DNA of 64,000 bases from Pseudomonas sp. S31 (GTDB taxonomy: Bacteria; Pseudomonadota; Gammaproteobacteria; Pseudomonadales; Pseudomonadaceae): the NCBI RefSeq assembly GCF_016648105.1, contig NZ_JACVVE010000011.1:62001-126000 (forward strand), read 5' to 3'. Below the pieces are notes generated by a model. The model made no database searches, was not told the DNA's origin, and saw nothing but the letters and a program-made list of their open reading frames with translations. This document shows, piece by piece, positions 45,403 to 53,731 of this stretch (position 1 is its first letter; each line of letters opens with the position of its first letter). The translations under genes were made by a program, and so were the position numbers.

Positions 45403-46533
45403 TTATACGCCGGGTGCCGGCAGAGGGATGGCCGTGACCCGCCAGTCATCGCCCACTGCACGCATTTCGGTGATTTTCAGCCGTGGCGCCTCGCTCATCC
45501 GGCTCAGCGGCCAGTCCAGCAGTGGCCGGGCCTGGGAGCCAAGGAAGGTGCCAGCGACGAACAGCTGGTACTCGTCGACCAGGCCTTGCTGGGCGAACGC
45601 GCCGACCAGGCCGGCACCTGCCTCTAGCAGGATGTCGTTGACGCCACGGGTGGCCAGGACGCGCAGCAGCGCGGGCAGGTCGACCTGGCCGTCACTGCCG
45701 GGCAGGCTCAGCAGCTCATGGCCGGCTTCGGCATAACGCGGGTCATCCGCCTGGGCGGTCACCACCAGGGCCGGCCCGGCCTGGAAGAAGGCCGCATCCA
45801 GGGGCAAGCGCAGGCGGCCGTCGACCAGCACGCGCAGCGGCGTGCGACTCAGGGCCAGGGCCGTGGTCTCGGCATCCAGGCCCAGCTCGGCGCCGCGCAC
45901 GGTCATCCTCGCATCGTCGGCCAGCACGCTGGCGGCGCTGGTCAGCACCACGCTGGCGCGGGCGCGCAGGCGCTGCACCGCCGAACGGGCGGCGGGGCCG
46001 GTGATCCACTGACTTTCGCCGCTGGCCATGGCGGTGCGGCCGTCCAGGCTCATCGCCAGCTTGGCGCGCACGAACGGCAGCCCGTGTTCCATGCGTTTGA
46101 GAAAGCCGGGGTTGAGTGCGCGCGCTTCGCTTTCGAGCACGCCGCTGGAGACTTCGATACCGGCGTCGGCCAGGCGTCGCAGGCCCTGCCCCGCGACCTG
46201 CGGATTTGGGTCCTGCATCGCCGCCACTACCCGCGCCACGCCAGCCTTGACCAGTGCCTCGGCACAGGGCGGGGTACGGCCGTGGTGGCTGCACGGTTCG
46301 AGGGTGACGTAGGCACAGGCGCCACGGGCGCGCTCACCGGCCTGGCGCAGGGCATGCACCTCGGCATGCGGCTCGCCAGCGCGCACGTGCCAGCCCTCGC
46401 CCACCACCTCGCCGTCGCGCACGATCACGCAGCCCACGCGTGGGTTGGGGTGGGTGGTGTAGACGCCCTTGCGCGCCAGCTCCAGCGCGCGGGCCATGTA
46501 GTGGGCGTCGAGAATCGCGGTCTGGCTGGGCAT
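45403..46533 (-). CDS. ribD: Bifunctional pyrimidine deaminase/reductase RibD
   Basis: A 376-residue two-domain enzyme. The deaminase half has the zinc site HAEVHALRQAG and EPCSHHGRTPPCAEALV; the reductase half has RAKLAMSLDGRTAMASGESQ and NDILLEAGAGLVGAF. It catalyses two successive steps after GTP cyclohydrolase II. ATG 46533 lies two bases after the nrdR stop; the much longer open frame upstream is nrdR read in another phase. Confidence 0.96.
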   Translation of the reverse strand: MPSQTAILDAHYMARALELARKGVYTTHPNPRVGCVIVRDGEVVGEGWHVRAGEPHAEVHALRQAGERARGACAYVTLEPCSHHGRTPPCAEALVKAGVARVVAAMQDPNPQVAGQGLRRLADAGIEVSSGVLESEARALNPGFLKRMEHGLPFVRAKLAMSLDGRTAMASGESQWITGPAARSAVQRLRARASVVLTSAASVLADDARMTVRGAELGLDAETTALALSRTPLRVLVDGRLRLPLDAAFFQAGPALVVTAQADDPRYAEAGHELLSLPGSDGQVDLPALLRVLATRGVNDILLEAGAGLVGAFAQQGLVDEYQLFVAGTFLGSQARPLLDWPLSRMSEAPRLKITEMRAVGDDWRVTAIPLPAPGV

Positions 46534-46535
46534 GC

Positions 46536-47000
46536 TCACTCTTTGGCCGGCTCGCGGGCCAGTCGGTCGATTTCTTCGCGGAATTCGTCGAGGTCGCGGA
46601 AGCTGCGGTACACCGAGGCGAAGCGGATGTAGGCGACTTCGTCGAGCTTGCGCAGCTCGGCCATGACCATCTCGCCGACCACCAGCGACTTGACCTCGCG
46701 CTCGCCAGTGGCACGCAGGCGGCTCTTGATGTGCGCCAACGCCGCTTCCAGGCGCTCGACGCTGACCGGGCGCTTTTCCAGCGCCCGCTGCATGCCGGCA
46801 CGCAGCTTCTCTTCGTCGAAGGGCTGGCGTGTGCCGTCCTGCTTGATCAGCCGGGGCAGCACGAGCTCGGCGGTTTCGAAGGTGGTGAAGCGCTCGCCGC
46901 AGGCGACGCATTCGCGGCGGCGGCGCACTTGTTCGCCTTCGGCGACCAGGCGCGAATCGATGACTTTGGTGTCGTTGGCACCGCAAAATGGACAGTGCAT
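46536..47000 (-). CDS. nrdR: Transcriptional repressor NrdR
   Basis: A 154-residue nucleotide-sensing repressor of ribonucleotide reductase genes. The N-terminal zinc ribbon is [17 protein letters not shown]...[14 protein letters not shown] (four cysteines), followed by an ATP-cone domain ([20 protein letters not shown]...). It is full length. It heads the ribD-ribE cluster, with only two bases between its stop and ribD. Confidence 0.97.
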   Translation of the reverse strand: MHCPFCGANDTKVIDSRLVAEGEQVRRRRECVACGERFTTFETAELVLPRLIKQDGTRQPFDEEKLRAGMQRALEKRPVSVERLEAALAHIKSRLRATGEREVKSLVVGEMVMAELRKLDEVAYIRFASVYRSFRDLDEFREEIDRLAREPAKE

Positions 47001-47105
47001 GGTGGCAGGCAACAAAAAAAGGGAGGGCCATGGTAGCGCATTGCACTGGCAAGACAAGACAAAGGGTTTACCATCCAGATAAATCTGCCCCTGAAGGATG
47101 ACCCC

Positions 47106-47558
47106 ATGCAGCCTCGCGCGCTCGTCGTGCTGTGCCTTTCCGGCCTCCTCGCCGCCTGCGGCAGCGACCGTCCCAAGCCCGACCAGGCCCCGGCGCCCAC
47201 CCCTGCCAAGGTGGCGAAGAAATCCGAAGCATTGGGCCCGCTGCCGGCCTACCAGCGCGAACTGAGCGGCACCCTGCTGGCGATCCCCGCCGGTGCCGAC
47301 GTCGAGCTGGCCCTGCTGGTGATCGATGAGCGCGACCGCCCGCAGCGCCTGCTGGCCAGCAGCAACCTGACCGGCACCGGCCAGGCCCTGCCCTACCAGC
47401 TGCGCTTCAACCCAGAGGCCTTCCCGGCCGGGGCCCGCGTCGAACTGCGCGGGCGCGCCAGCCAATCCGGCCAGTTGATCCTGCACCTGCCGCCGCTGCG
47501 CATCACCCAGGCCCAGACCCAGGCCACCGGTCCGCTGCGTTTCGAGAAAGCCCCGTAA
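47106..47558 (+). CDS. YbaY family lipoprotein
   Basis: A 150-residue protein with a lipoprotein signal (LLAACGSD), a proline-rich spacer and a YbaY-like β-sandwich domain ([39 protein letters not shown]). Outer-membrane anchoring is predicted. Family function is unknown. ATG 47106 has AAGGATG upstream. The TAA stop overlaps the next gene's ATG. Confidence 0.82.
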   Translation: MQPRALVVLCLSGLLAACGSDRPKPDQAPAPTPAKVAKKSEALGPLPAYQRELSGTLLAIPAGADVELALLVIDERDRPQRLLASSNLTGTGQALPYQLRFNPEAFPAGARVELRGRASQSGQLILHLPPLRITQAQTQATGPLRFEKAP

Positions 47559-48217
47559 TGGCCCCGGCTGCACTGCAACAGGCCCTGGGCGGCCTGATCG
47601 GCGAAGCGCGCCTGGTCGTCAGCGCGCTGCCTGACTGCGAGTTGAAACTGTGGCTGGTCGACGAGCAGAACATGGACCGCGCCTTCAGCAGCGAGGAAAC
47701 CCGACGCATCCTCGAAGAGCCGCCCTACTGGTGCTTCTGCTGGGCCAGCGGCCTGGCCATGGCGCGCTACCTGGCCGAGCATCCGCACTGGGTGCAAGGC
47801 AAGCGGGTACTGGACTTCGGCGCCGGCTCCGGCATCGCCGGGATCGCCGCCGCCCGCGCAGGCGCCCTGGAAGTGGTGGCCTGCGACCTCGACCCGCTGG
47901 CCTTGCAGGCCTGCCAGGCGAACGCCGTGCTCAATGGCGTGACGCTGGGCTACAGCAGCGACTTTTTCGCCGAGGCCGACCGCTTCGACCTGATCCTGGT
48001 GGCCGACGTGCTTTACGATCGCGCCAACCTGCCGCTACTCGATGCCTTTCTCGGCCGTGGTCGCCAGGCACTGGTGGCGGACTCGCGGGTGCGCGACTTC
48101 AGCCACCCGCTGTACCGGCATTTGGGCGTGCTCGACGCCCTGACCCTGCCAGACCTGGCCGAACCTCACGAATTCCGCCGGGTCAGCCTGTACCACGCCA
48201 GCCGCGAGCCTTTATAG
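47558..48217 (+). CDS. Class I SAM-dependent methyltransferase (ETFB-KMT/PrmA-like)
   Basis: A 219-residue Rossmann methyltransferase. The SAM-binding motif I is [20 protein letters not shown], motif [20 protein letters not shown], and the substrate-proximal motif [11 protein letters not shown]. The N-terminal [18 protein letters not shown] resembles protein-lysine methyltransferases acting on electron-transfer flavoprotein beta or ribosomal L11. The target is therefore likely a protein but unproven. It is translationally coupled to the YbaY-like gene and sits 31 bases before the thioredoxin-like gene. Confidence 0.82.
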   Translation: MAPAALQQALGGLIGEARLVVSALPDCELKLWLVDEQNMDRAFSSEETRRILEEPPYWCFCWASGLAMARYLAEHPHWVQGKRVLDFGAGSGIAGIAAARAGALEVVACDLDPLALQACQANAVLNGVTLGYSSDFFAEADRFDLILVADVLYDRANLPLLDAFLGRGRQALVADSRVRDFSHPLYRHLGVLDALTLPDLAEPHEFRRVSLYHASREPL

Positions 48218-48248
48218 TGGTGCCATTCACGGTTTTGCGAGAGTCACA

Positions 48249-49121
48249 ATGAGCCAAGACACGCCGTATATCTTCGACGCCACCGATGCCAACTTCCAAC
48301 AGGCGGTGATCGAGAACTCGTTCCACAAGCCCGTGCTGGTCGACTTCTGGGCCGAGTGGTGCGCGCCCTGCAAGGCGCTGATGCCACTGCTGGCGAAGAT
48401 CGCCGAGGGCTACCAGGGCGAGCTGCTGCTGGCCAAGATCAACTGCGACGTCGAGCAGCAGGTGGTTGCCCAGTTCGGCATCCGCAGCCTGCCGACCGTG
48501 GTGCTGTTCAAGGACGGCCAGCCGGTCGACGGTTTCGCCGGTGCTCAGCCCGAGTCGGCGATCCGCGCCATGCTCGAACCGCACGTGCAGATGCCTGCAC
48601 CGCCTGCCGAAACCCCGCTGGAGCAGGCCAAGGCGCTGTTCGCCGAAAGCCGCTTCGCCGACGCCGAGGCTCTGCTGGTGGCGCTGCTGGGTGAAGACAA
48701 CAGCAATGCCGAGGCGCTGATCCTGTATGCCCGTTGCCTGGCTGAACGTGGCGAGCTGGGCGAGGCCGAAACGGTACTCGACGCGGTCAAGAGCGATGAG
48801 CACAAGGCCGCCCTGGCGGGCGCCAAGGCCCAGCTGACGTTCCTGCGCCAGGCCGCCAGCCTGCCAGAAGTCGCCGACCTGAAGAGCCGCCTGGCGCAGA
48901 ACCCGCAGGATGACGAGGCTGCCTACCAGCTGAGCATCCAGCAACTGGCGCGCCAGCAGTACGAGGCGGCGCTGGACGGGCTGCTGAAGCTGTTCCAGCG
49001 CAACCGCGGCTATGAGAACGGGCTGCCGCAGAAGGCCATGTTGCAGGTGTTCGAGCTGCTGGGCAGCGATCACCCGCTGGTTGGGGTGTACCGCCGCAGA
49101 TTGTCGTCGGCGATGTTCTGA
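48249..49121 (+). CDS. Thioredoxin-fold co-chaperone, CnoX/YbbN-like
   Basis: A 290-residue protein. Residues ~1-115 are a thioredoxin domain with an intact WCAPC active site. Residues ~120-290 are TPR-like helical repeats (LEQAKALFAESRFADAEALL, LAQNPQDDEAAYQLSIQQL). This layout matches CnoX (YbbN), a chaperedoxin that holds clients and passes them to GroEL. Here both active-site cysteines are present, unlike E. coli YbbN, where as I recall one is replaced. A REP pair follows. Confidence 0.9.
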   Translation: MSQDTPYIFDATDANFQQAVIENSFHKPVLVDFWAEWCAPCKALMPLLAKIAEGYQGELLLAKINCDVEQQVVAQFGIRSLPTVVLFKDGQPVDGFAGAQPESAIRAMLEPHVQMPAPPAETPLEQAKALFAESRFADAEALLVALLGEDNSNAEALILYARCLAERGELGEAETVLDAVKSDEHKAALAGAKAQLTFLRQAASLPEVADLKSRLAQNPQDDEAAYQLSIQQLARQQYEAALDGLLKLFQRNRGYENGLPQKAMLQVFELLGSDHPLVGVYRRRLSSAMF

Positions 49122-49133
49122 CCTGAGGCCCTT

Positions 49134-49226
49134 TGCCTGTTCGGCCTCTTCGCGGGTAAACCCGCTCCTACACGAGCTGGGAATTCTGTAGGAGCGGGTT
49201 TACCCGCGAAGAGGCCAGAACAGGCA
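49134..49226. repeat. REP pair (GGGTAAACCC type) with extended arms
   Basis: TGCCTGTTCGGCCTCTTCGC...GGGTAAACCCGCTCCTACA and the mirror GTAGGAGCGGGTTTACCCGC, GAAGAGGCCAGAACAGGCA. Complementarity extends beyond the REP cores on both sides, so the whole can form a single long stem. It lies between convergent genes. Confidence 0.93.
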
Positions 49227-49234
49227 ATACCGAT

Positions 49235-49579
49235 CTAGCCAATCCAGTGATACACCGGCGCATCCACGCCACTTTCCACTTTCACATCACTGCTGTGCCG
49301 CAAACGCACCAACAACCGCTTGCCCGCCGCCGTGCTCCCCGCCAACCCTTCCAACCGATCGAGCAACTCAGGCCCGTTCATCTGCCCGGCCTGACGCAGC
49401 AGGTCACGCGCCGCCGTCCACTGCCCATCATCCTGGCGTGGCGCCGCCACCAGTGCTGACGCAGGCACCTCGGCCACCGCCGCCACCTCGCTGCGCCGCC
49501 CCAACTGTGCCCACTCTTCAGGTTCGAGCTCGATGGTCAGGTCCACCGACCAATCCCCAATCTGTCCACGAATTCTCAT
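49235..49579 (-). CDS. Conserved-looking hypothetical protein
   Basis: A 114-residue soluble protein with no recognised family. It starts with a β-rich MRIRGQIGDWSVDLTIELEPEEWAQL segment and ends with a VRLRHSSDVKVESGVDAPVYHWIG segment, with a helical middle (ARDLLRQAGQMNGPELLDRLEGL). No signal peptide or membrane segment. Codon and base use match the neighbours, supporting a real gene. It is divergent from the zinc operon. Confidence 0.6.
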   Translation of the reverse strand: MRIRGQIGDWSVDLTIELEPEEWAQLGRRSEVAAVAEVPASALVAAPRQDDGQWTAARDLLRQAGQMNGPELLDRLEGLAGSTAAGKRLLVRLRHSSDVKVESGVDAPVYHWIG

Positions 49580-49665
49580 GATGCATTCCTTGAAGCAGGG
49601 TCGATGGCGAACATGCTACCGCCCAACATGAAACCTGCGCCAGGCAGGCTGGCGGTGTACGGAAA

Positions 49666-49685
49666 AGTTGTTATAACATTACCAA
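49666..49685 (+). promoter_or_regulatory. Zur-box-like operator before zrgA
   Basis: AGTTGTTATAACATTACC contains the perfect 10-bp palindrome TGTTATAACA (49669-49678) and the GTTATAACATTAC pattern that resembles Zur operators. It lies ~36 bases before the zrgA ATG, fitting zinc-dependent repression. Confidence 0.65.
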
Positions 49686-49713
49686 ATCATTATCCCCTGT
49701 CCTGGAGTCGTCC

Positions 49714-50295
49714 ATGCGCCGCCTGCTGCTCGCCCTGCCCTTCGCCCTGCTGCCCCTGGCCATGGCCCACGCCCACGCCCACGACGAACACGACCATGAT
49801 CATGCCCATGGCTCCCTGGGCGCCCACGAACATGGCGTGGCCAAGCTCAACGTGGTACTCGACGGCAACACCCTGGAGCTTGAGCTGGACAGCCCGGCCA
49901 TGAACCTGGTCGGCTTCGAACATGCCGCCAGCAGCGAGGCCGACAAGGCCAAGGTGGCCGCCGTGCGCCAGCAGCTCGAACAGCCGCTGAAGCTGTTCGG
50001 CCTGGCCGCCGCCGCAGGCTGCAAGGACGACGCCCAGGACCTGGAAAGCCCGCTGTTCGGCGATGCCCCGAAAGCTGACGACGACGGCGACGAGCATGAG
50101 CACGGCCATGTGCACAGCGACATCAACGCCCACTACCAGCTGACCTGCGCCACCCCGGCCAAGCTCTCCCAGGTCGATCTCGCCCCGCTGTTCAAGGCGT
50201 TCCCGGCCACCCAGAAGATCAACGTGCAACTGATCGGCCCGAACGGCCAGAAGGGCGTGGAAGCTACCCCAGCCAAGGCCACGGTCGAATTCTGA
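49714..50295 (+). CDS. zrgA: ZrgA/DUF2796 zinc-associated periplasmic protein
   Basis: A 193-residue exported protein (signal to AMAHA). Histidine-rich stretches follow the signal (HAHAHDEHDHDHAH, HEHGVAKLNVVL) and recur in the middle (HEHGHVHSD), consistent with zinc binding. The DUF2796/ZrgA pattern includes LELELDSPAMNLVGFEHAA. It begins a four-gene operon (2-base gap to the ABC ATPase) preceded by a Zur-like box. The homologous set in P. aeruginosa is, from memory, zinc-deficiency induced. Confidence 0.9.
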   Translation: MRRLLLALPFALLPLAMAHAHAHDEHDHDHAHGSLGAHEHGVAKLNVVLDGNTLELELDSPAMNLVGFEHAASSEADKAKVAAVRQQLEQPLKLFGLAAAAGCKDDAQDLESPLFGDAPKADDDGDEHEHGHVHSDINAHYQLTCATPAKLSQVDLAPLFKAFPATQKINVQLIGPNGQKGVEATPAKATVEF

Positions 50296-50297
50296 AC

Positions 50298-51008
50298 ATG
50301 AACCAGCCGTTGCTCGAATTGCATGACCTGGTGTTTGCCTGGCCCGGCCAGCCACCGTTGCTGGATATCCCCGCACTGCGTCTCGAAGCCGGCGAGACCC
50401 TGTTCCTCAAGGGCCCCAGCGGCAGCGGCAAGACCACCCTGCTGGGCCTGCTGGGCGGGGTCAACCGCCCCGGCCAGGGCAGTATCCGACTGCTCGGGCA
50501 GGAGCTTGCCGAGCTGGGCCAGGGTGCACGCGATCGCTTTCGCGTCGACCACACCGGTTACATCTTCCAGCAGTTCAACCTGCTGCCGTTCCTCTCGGTA
50601 CGTGAGAACGTCGAGTTGCCCTGCCACTTCTCGCCCAGCCGCGCCGAGCGCGCAACACGCCGCCACGGCAGCGTCGGCCAGGCCGCTGCGGCACTGCTGG
50701 CCCATCTCGGGCTGGACGACCCGGCCCTGGTCGGCCGACGCGCCGGCAGCCTGTCGATCGGCCAGCAACAGCGCGTGGCCGCCGCCCGGGCATTGATCGG
50801 CCAGCCCGAGTTGGTGATTGCCGACGAGCCCACCTCGGCGCTCGATACCGATGCCCGCGAGGCGTTCATCCGCCTGTTGTTCGCAGAATGCCGCGAAGCC
50901 GGTGCCAGCCTGCTGTTCGTCAGCCACGACCAGAGCCTGGCACCGCTGTTCGACCGCCACCTGTCGCTCGCCGAACTGAACCGCGCCGCCAAGCCCCGGG
51001 AGGTCTGA
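50298..51008 (+). CDS. ABC transporter ATPase (MacB/LolD-like)
   Basis: A 236-residue ATPase with Walker A GPSGSGKTTL, signature SLSIGQQQRVA (slightly diverged LSGGQ, reads LSIGQ), Walker B LVIADEPTSALD and the H-loop histidine in FVSHDQ. It is the LolD/MacB class partnering FtsX-type permeases. Overlap with the permease start is ATGA/TGATG. Part of the Zur-box operon; likely exports or relocates something at the inner membrane rather than importing zinc directly. Confidence 0.92.
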   Translation: MNQPLLELHDLVFAWPGQPPLLDIPALRLEAGETLFLKGPSGSGKTTLLGLLGGVNRPGQGSIRLLGQELAELGQGARDRFRVDHTGYIFQQFNLLPFLSVRENVELPCHFSPSRAERATRRHGSVGQAAAALLAHLGLDDPALVGRRAGSLSIGQQQRVAAARALIGQPELVIADEPTSALDTDAREAFIRLLFAECREAGASLLFVSHDQSLAPLFDRHLSLAELNRAAKPREV

Positions 51009-52273
51009 TGTACCTGCTTCGCCTTGCCCTGGCCAGCCTGGCCAACCGCCGCTTCACCGCTTTTCTCACCGCCTTCGCCATCGCCCTGTCGGTGTGCCTG
51101 CTGCTGGCCGTCGAGCGCGTACGCACCGAAGCCCGTGCCAGCTTCGCCAGCACCATCAGTGGCACCGACCTGATCGTCGGCGCCCGTTCGGGGTCGGTGA
51201 ACCTGCTGCTGTACTCGGTGTTTCGCATCGGCAACGCCACCAACAACATCCGCTGGGACAGCTACCAGCACTATGCCCAGGACCCACGGGTGAAATGGGC
51301 GATCCCCATTTCGCTGGGCGACTCGCATCGTGGCTACCGGGTGATGGGCACCACCAGCGACTACTTCAGCCATTACCAGTACGGTCGCCGCCAGCACCTG
51401 GAGTTGAGCCAGGGCCGCGAGTTCGCCAGCGACCCGTTCGAAGTGGTGCTGGGGGCCGAGGTGGCCGACGCCCTGCACTACAAGCTCGGCGACAAGCTGG
51501 TGCTGGCCCATGGCGTGGCGGCCATCAGCCTGGTCAAGCATGACGACAAGCCGTTCACCGTGGTCGGCGTGCTCAAGCGTACCGGCACCCCGGTCGACCG
51601 CACCCTGCACATCAGCCTCGGCGGCATGGAGGCCATCCACATCGACTGGCACAACGGCGTGCCGGCCCGTGGCGCCGGGCGCATCAGTGCCGAGCAGGCC
51701 CGCACCATGGACTTGCAGCCGACCGCCATCACCGCCTTCATGCTCGGCCTGAACAGCAAGATCGCCACCTTCAGCCTGCAACGCGAGATCAACGAGTACC
51801 GCGGCGAGCCGTTGCTGGCGATCCTCCCCGGGGTGGCCTTGCAAGAATTGTGGAGCCTGATGGGCACGGCCGAGCAGGCACTGTTCGTGGTGTCGTTGTT
51901 CGTGGTGCTGACCGGGCTGATCGGCATGCTCACGGCGATTCTCACCAGCCTCAACGAGCGCCGCCGCGAGATGGCGATTCTGCGGTCGGTCGGGGCCAGG
52001 CCGTGGCATGTCGCCGGGCTGCTGGTACTGGAGGCATTGTCGCTGGCTGCGGTCGGAATCGTCGCGGGGCTTGGCTTGCTGTACGCGGGCATCGCCCTGG
52101 CGCAGGGCTATGTGCAAGCCAACTACGGTTTGTACCTGCCGCTGTCCCTGCCAAGCGCCCATGAATGGAGCTTGCTGGCTATCATCCTGGGGGCTGCTTT
52201 GCTGATGGGCAGCGTACCGGCCTGGCGCGCCTATCGGCAGTCGCTGGCCGATGGCCTGTCGATCAACCTCTGA
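51008..52273 (+). CDS. FtsX/MacB-type ABC permease
   Basis: A 421-residue membrane protein: N-terminal transmembrane helix (ANRRFTAFLTAFAIALSVCLLLAVERV), a long periplasmic domain (~45-290) and three C-terminal helices (LFVVSLFVVLTGLIGMLTAIL; LLVLEALSLAAVGIVAGLGL; LLAIILGAALLMGS) with the FtsX signature RRREMAILRSVGARPWHV. This is the mechanotransmission fold of MacB/LolCE, working with the preceding ATPase. Substrate unknown. It starts by overlap with the ATPase stop. Confidence 0.92.
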   Translation: MYLLRLALASLANRRFTAFLTAFAIALSVCLLLAVERVRTEARASFASTISGTDLIVGARSGSVNLLLYSVFRIGNATNNIRWDSYQHYAQDPRVKWAIPISLGDSHRGYRVMGTTSDYFSHYQYGRRQHLELSQGREFASDPFEVVLGAEVADALHYKLGDKLVLAHGVAAISLVKHDDKPFTVVGVLKRTGTPVDRTLHISLGGMEAIHIDWHNGVPARGAGRISAEQARTMDLQPTAITAFMLGLNSKIATFSLQREINEYRGEPLLAILPGVALQELWSLMGTAEQALFVVSLFVVLTGLIGMLTAILTSLNERRREMAILRSVGARPWHVAGLLVLEALSLAAVGIVAGLGLLYAGIALAQGYVQANYGLYLPLSLPSAHEWSLLAIILGAALLMGSVPAWRAYRQSLADGLSINL

Positions 52274-52283
52274 GTACCGCGTG

Positions 52284-52808
52284 ATGATCCGATACCTCGG
52301 CGCCCTCTTCGCCGTCATGCTGTTCTGGTCGGCGCTCCCAGCCCTGGGCGCCGAACCGCGCGAACTGGACTGGCCTTCCCTGATCCCTGAGGGCGCCCCG
52401 GTCATCGAACCGCAACTGGCGCCGATGCACGACCTGTCGCAGTTGAGCGACGCCCTGGCCGAATCGGCGCCACCCGCGCCCCAGCAAGCACCCGATGCAC
52501 CGGTGGAAAAGAGCCTGGACGGCCAGTTGGTCAAACTGCCCGGTTTCATCGTGCCGCTGGAAGTCAGCGAGGAAGGCCGCACCACCGAGTTCCTGCTGGT
52601 GCCGTACTACGGTGCGTGTATCCATGTGCCACCGCCGCCGTCGAACCAGATCGTGCACATTTTCAGCGAGATGGGCGTGCGTGTCGAAGACCTCTACCAG
52701 CCGTACTGGATCGAGGGAAAGATGCAGGTCAAAGCCTCCAGCAGCGAACTGGCCGACGCCGGCTACCAGATGGAAGCCGAGAAAATATACGTTTATGAGC
52801 TGAAATGA
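52284..52808 (+). CDS. DUF3299 periplasmic protein
   Basis: A 174-residue exported protein (signal MIRYLGALFAVMLFWSALPALGA). DUF3299 region: DGQLVKLPGFIVPLEVSEEG, LLVPYYGACIHVPPPPSNQIVH, and YQPYWIEGKMQVKASSSELAD. The Cys and His in YGACIHVPPPP are a plausible metal site. It closes the zinc-response operon 10 bases after the permease. ATG 52284 is chosen; GTG 52281 is adjacent. Function unknown. Confidence 0.88.
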   Translation: MIRYLGALFAVMLFWSALPALGAEPRELDWPSLIPEGAPVIEPQLAPMHDLSQLSDALAESAPPAPQQAPDAPVEKSLDGQLVKLPGFIVPLEVSEEGRTTEFLLVPYYGACIHVPPPPSNQIVHIFSEMGVRVEDLYQPYWIEGKMQVKASSSELADAGYQMEAEKIYVYELK

Positions 52809-52838
52809 GAACAGTTTCGAATTTGTAGAAGCGCTTCC

Positions 52839-52852
52839 TTGAGCTGGGTCAA
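52839..52852 (+). promoter_or_regulatory. ANR/FNR-like site upstream of oprG
   Basis: TTGAGCTGGGTCAA matches TTGAT-N4-ATCAA with the outer TTGA/TCAA conserved. It lies 66 bases before the oprG ATG. OmpW/OprG genes are known to be under anaerobic FNR/ANR control, which supports the call. Confidence 0.6.
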
Positions 52853-52917
52853 ACTTTTGGCGTGAACGCCTCCGTACCATTGGACTACTCGATTACTCAC
52901 GTCCTTTGGGAGCTTTC

Positions 52918-53601
52918 ATGAACAAGTCCTTGCTCGGTGCCTCGCTCGTTGCCCTGGCGCTCGCAGCCCCTGTCGCCCATGCCCACCAGCCGGGGGACAT
53001 CATCGTCCGCGCCGGCGCCATCACCACGGCTCCCAACGAAAACAGTGGCGACCTGAAATTCGACGGCAGCAAGGTCTCGGGCACCAAGGCGACCTTGGAC
53101 AGCGACACCCAGCTGGGCCTGACCTTCGCCTACATGCTCACCGACCACGTCGGCCTGGAGCTGCTGGCAGCCACGCCGTTCAAGCACACCGTGGGCGTCA
53201 AGGGCCTGGGTGGAGGCCTGGATGGCAAGCTGGCCGATATCAAGCAACTGCCACCGACCCTGTCGTTGCAGTACTACCCGATGGAGCCTTCATCCAAGTT
53301 CCAGCCCTACGCCGGTGTCGGCATCAACTACACCCTGTTCTTCGACGAAGACCTCACCAGCCAGCGCAAGCAGCAGGGCTTCAGCAACCTTAAGCTGCAG
53401 GACTCGGTCGGCTTCGCCGCGCAACTGGGGATGGACTACATGATCACCGACAACCTGCTGGTCAACGCCTCGGTCTGGTACGTCGACATCGACACCAAGG
53501 CCAGCGTCGACGGCCCGACCGCCCTGGGCTACAGCAAGACCAAGGTCGACGTCGATGTCGATCCATGGGTGTACATGGTCGGCCTGGGCTACAAGTTCTA
53601 A
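52918..53601 (+). CDS. oprG: Outer-membrane protein OprG (OmpW family)
   Basis: A 227-residue eight-stranded β-barrel porin with a signal peptide (to VAHA). OmpW landmarks: HQPGDIIVRAGAITTAPNE, TFAYMLTDHVGLELLAATPF, YPMEPSSKFQPYAGVGINYT and the C-terminal DPWVYMVGLGYKF. It moves small hydrophobic or amino acid solutes through the outer membrane. Position directly after the zinc operon matches PA4067/oprG in P. aeruginosa. ATG 52918 has GGGAG. An ANR-like site precedes it. Confidence 0.93.
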   Translation: MNKSLLGASLVALALAAPVAHAHQPGDIIVRAGAITTAPNENSGDLKFDGSKVSGTKATLDSDTQLGLTFAYMLTDHVGLELLAATPFKHTVGVKGLGGGLDGKLADIKQLPPTLSLQYYPMEPSSKFQPYAGVGINYTLFFDEDLTSQRKQQGFSNLKLQDSVGFAAQLGMDYMITDNLLVNASVWYVDIDTKASVDGPTALGYSKTKVDVDVDPWVYMVGLGYKF

Positions 53602-53618
53602 GCTGAGCGCTGTGAACC

Positions 53619-53724
53619 GGGGCTGCTTTGCAGCCCTTTCGCGGCACAAGGCCGCTCCTACAGGGGTTCACGCATCCCCTTGTAGGAGCGGCCTTGTGCC
53701 GCGAAAGGGCCGCAAAGCGGCCCC
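53619..53724. repeat. REP pair (GGCACAAGGCC type), inverted
   Basis: GGGGCTGCTTTGCAGCCC with TTTCGCGGCACAAGGCCGCT, then mirrored GGAGCGGCCTTGTGCCGCG and AAAGGGCCGCAAAGCGGCCCC. Same version as the pair at 33377-33474; the arms are almost complementary over 100 bases. Confidence 0.93.
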
Positions 53725-53731
53725 AACGTTC

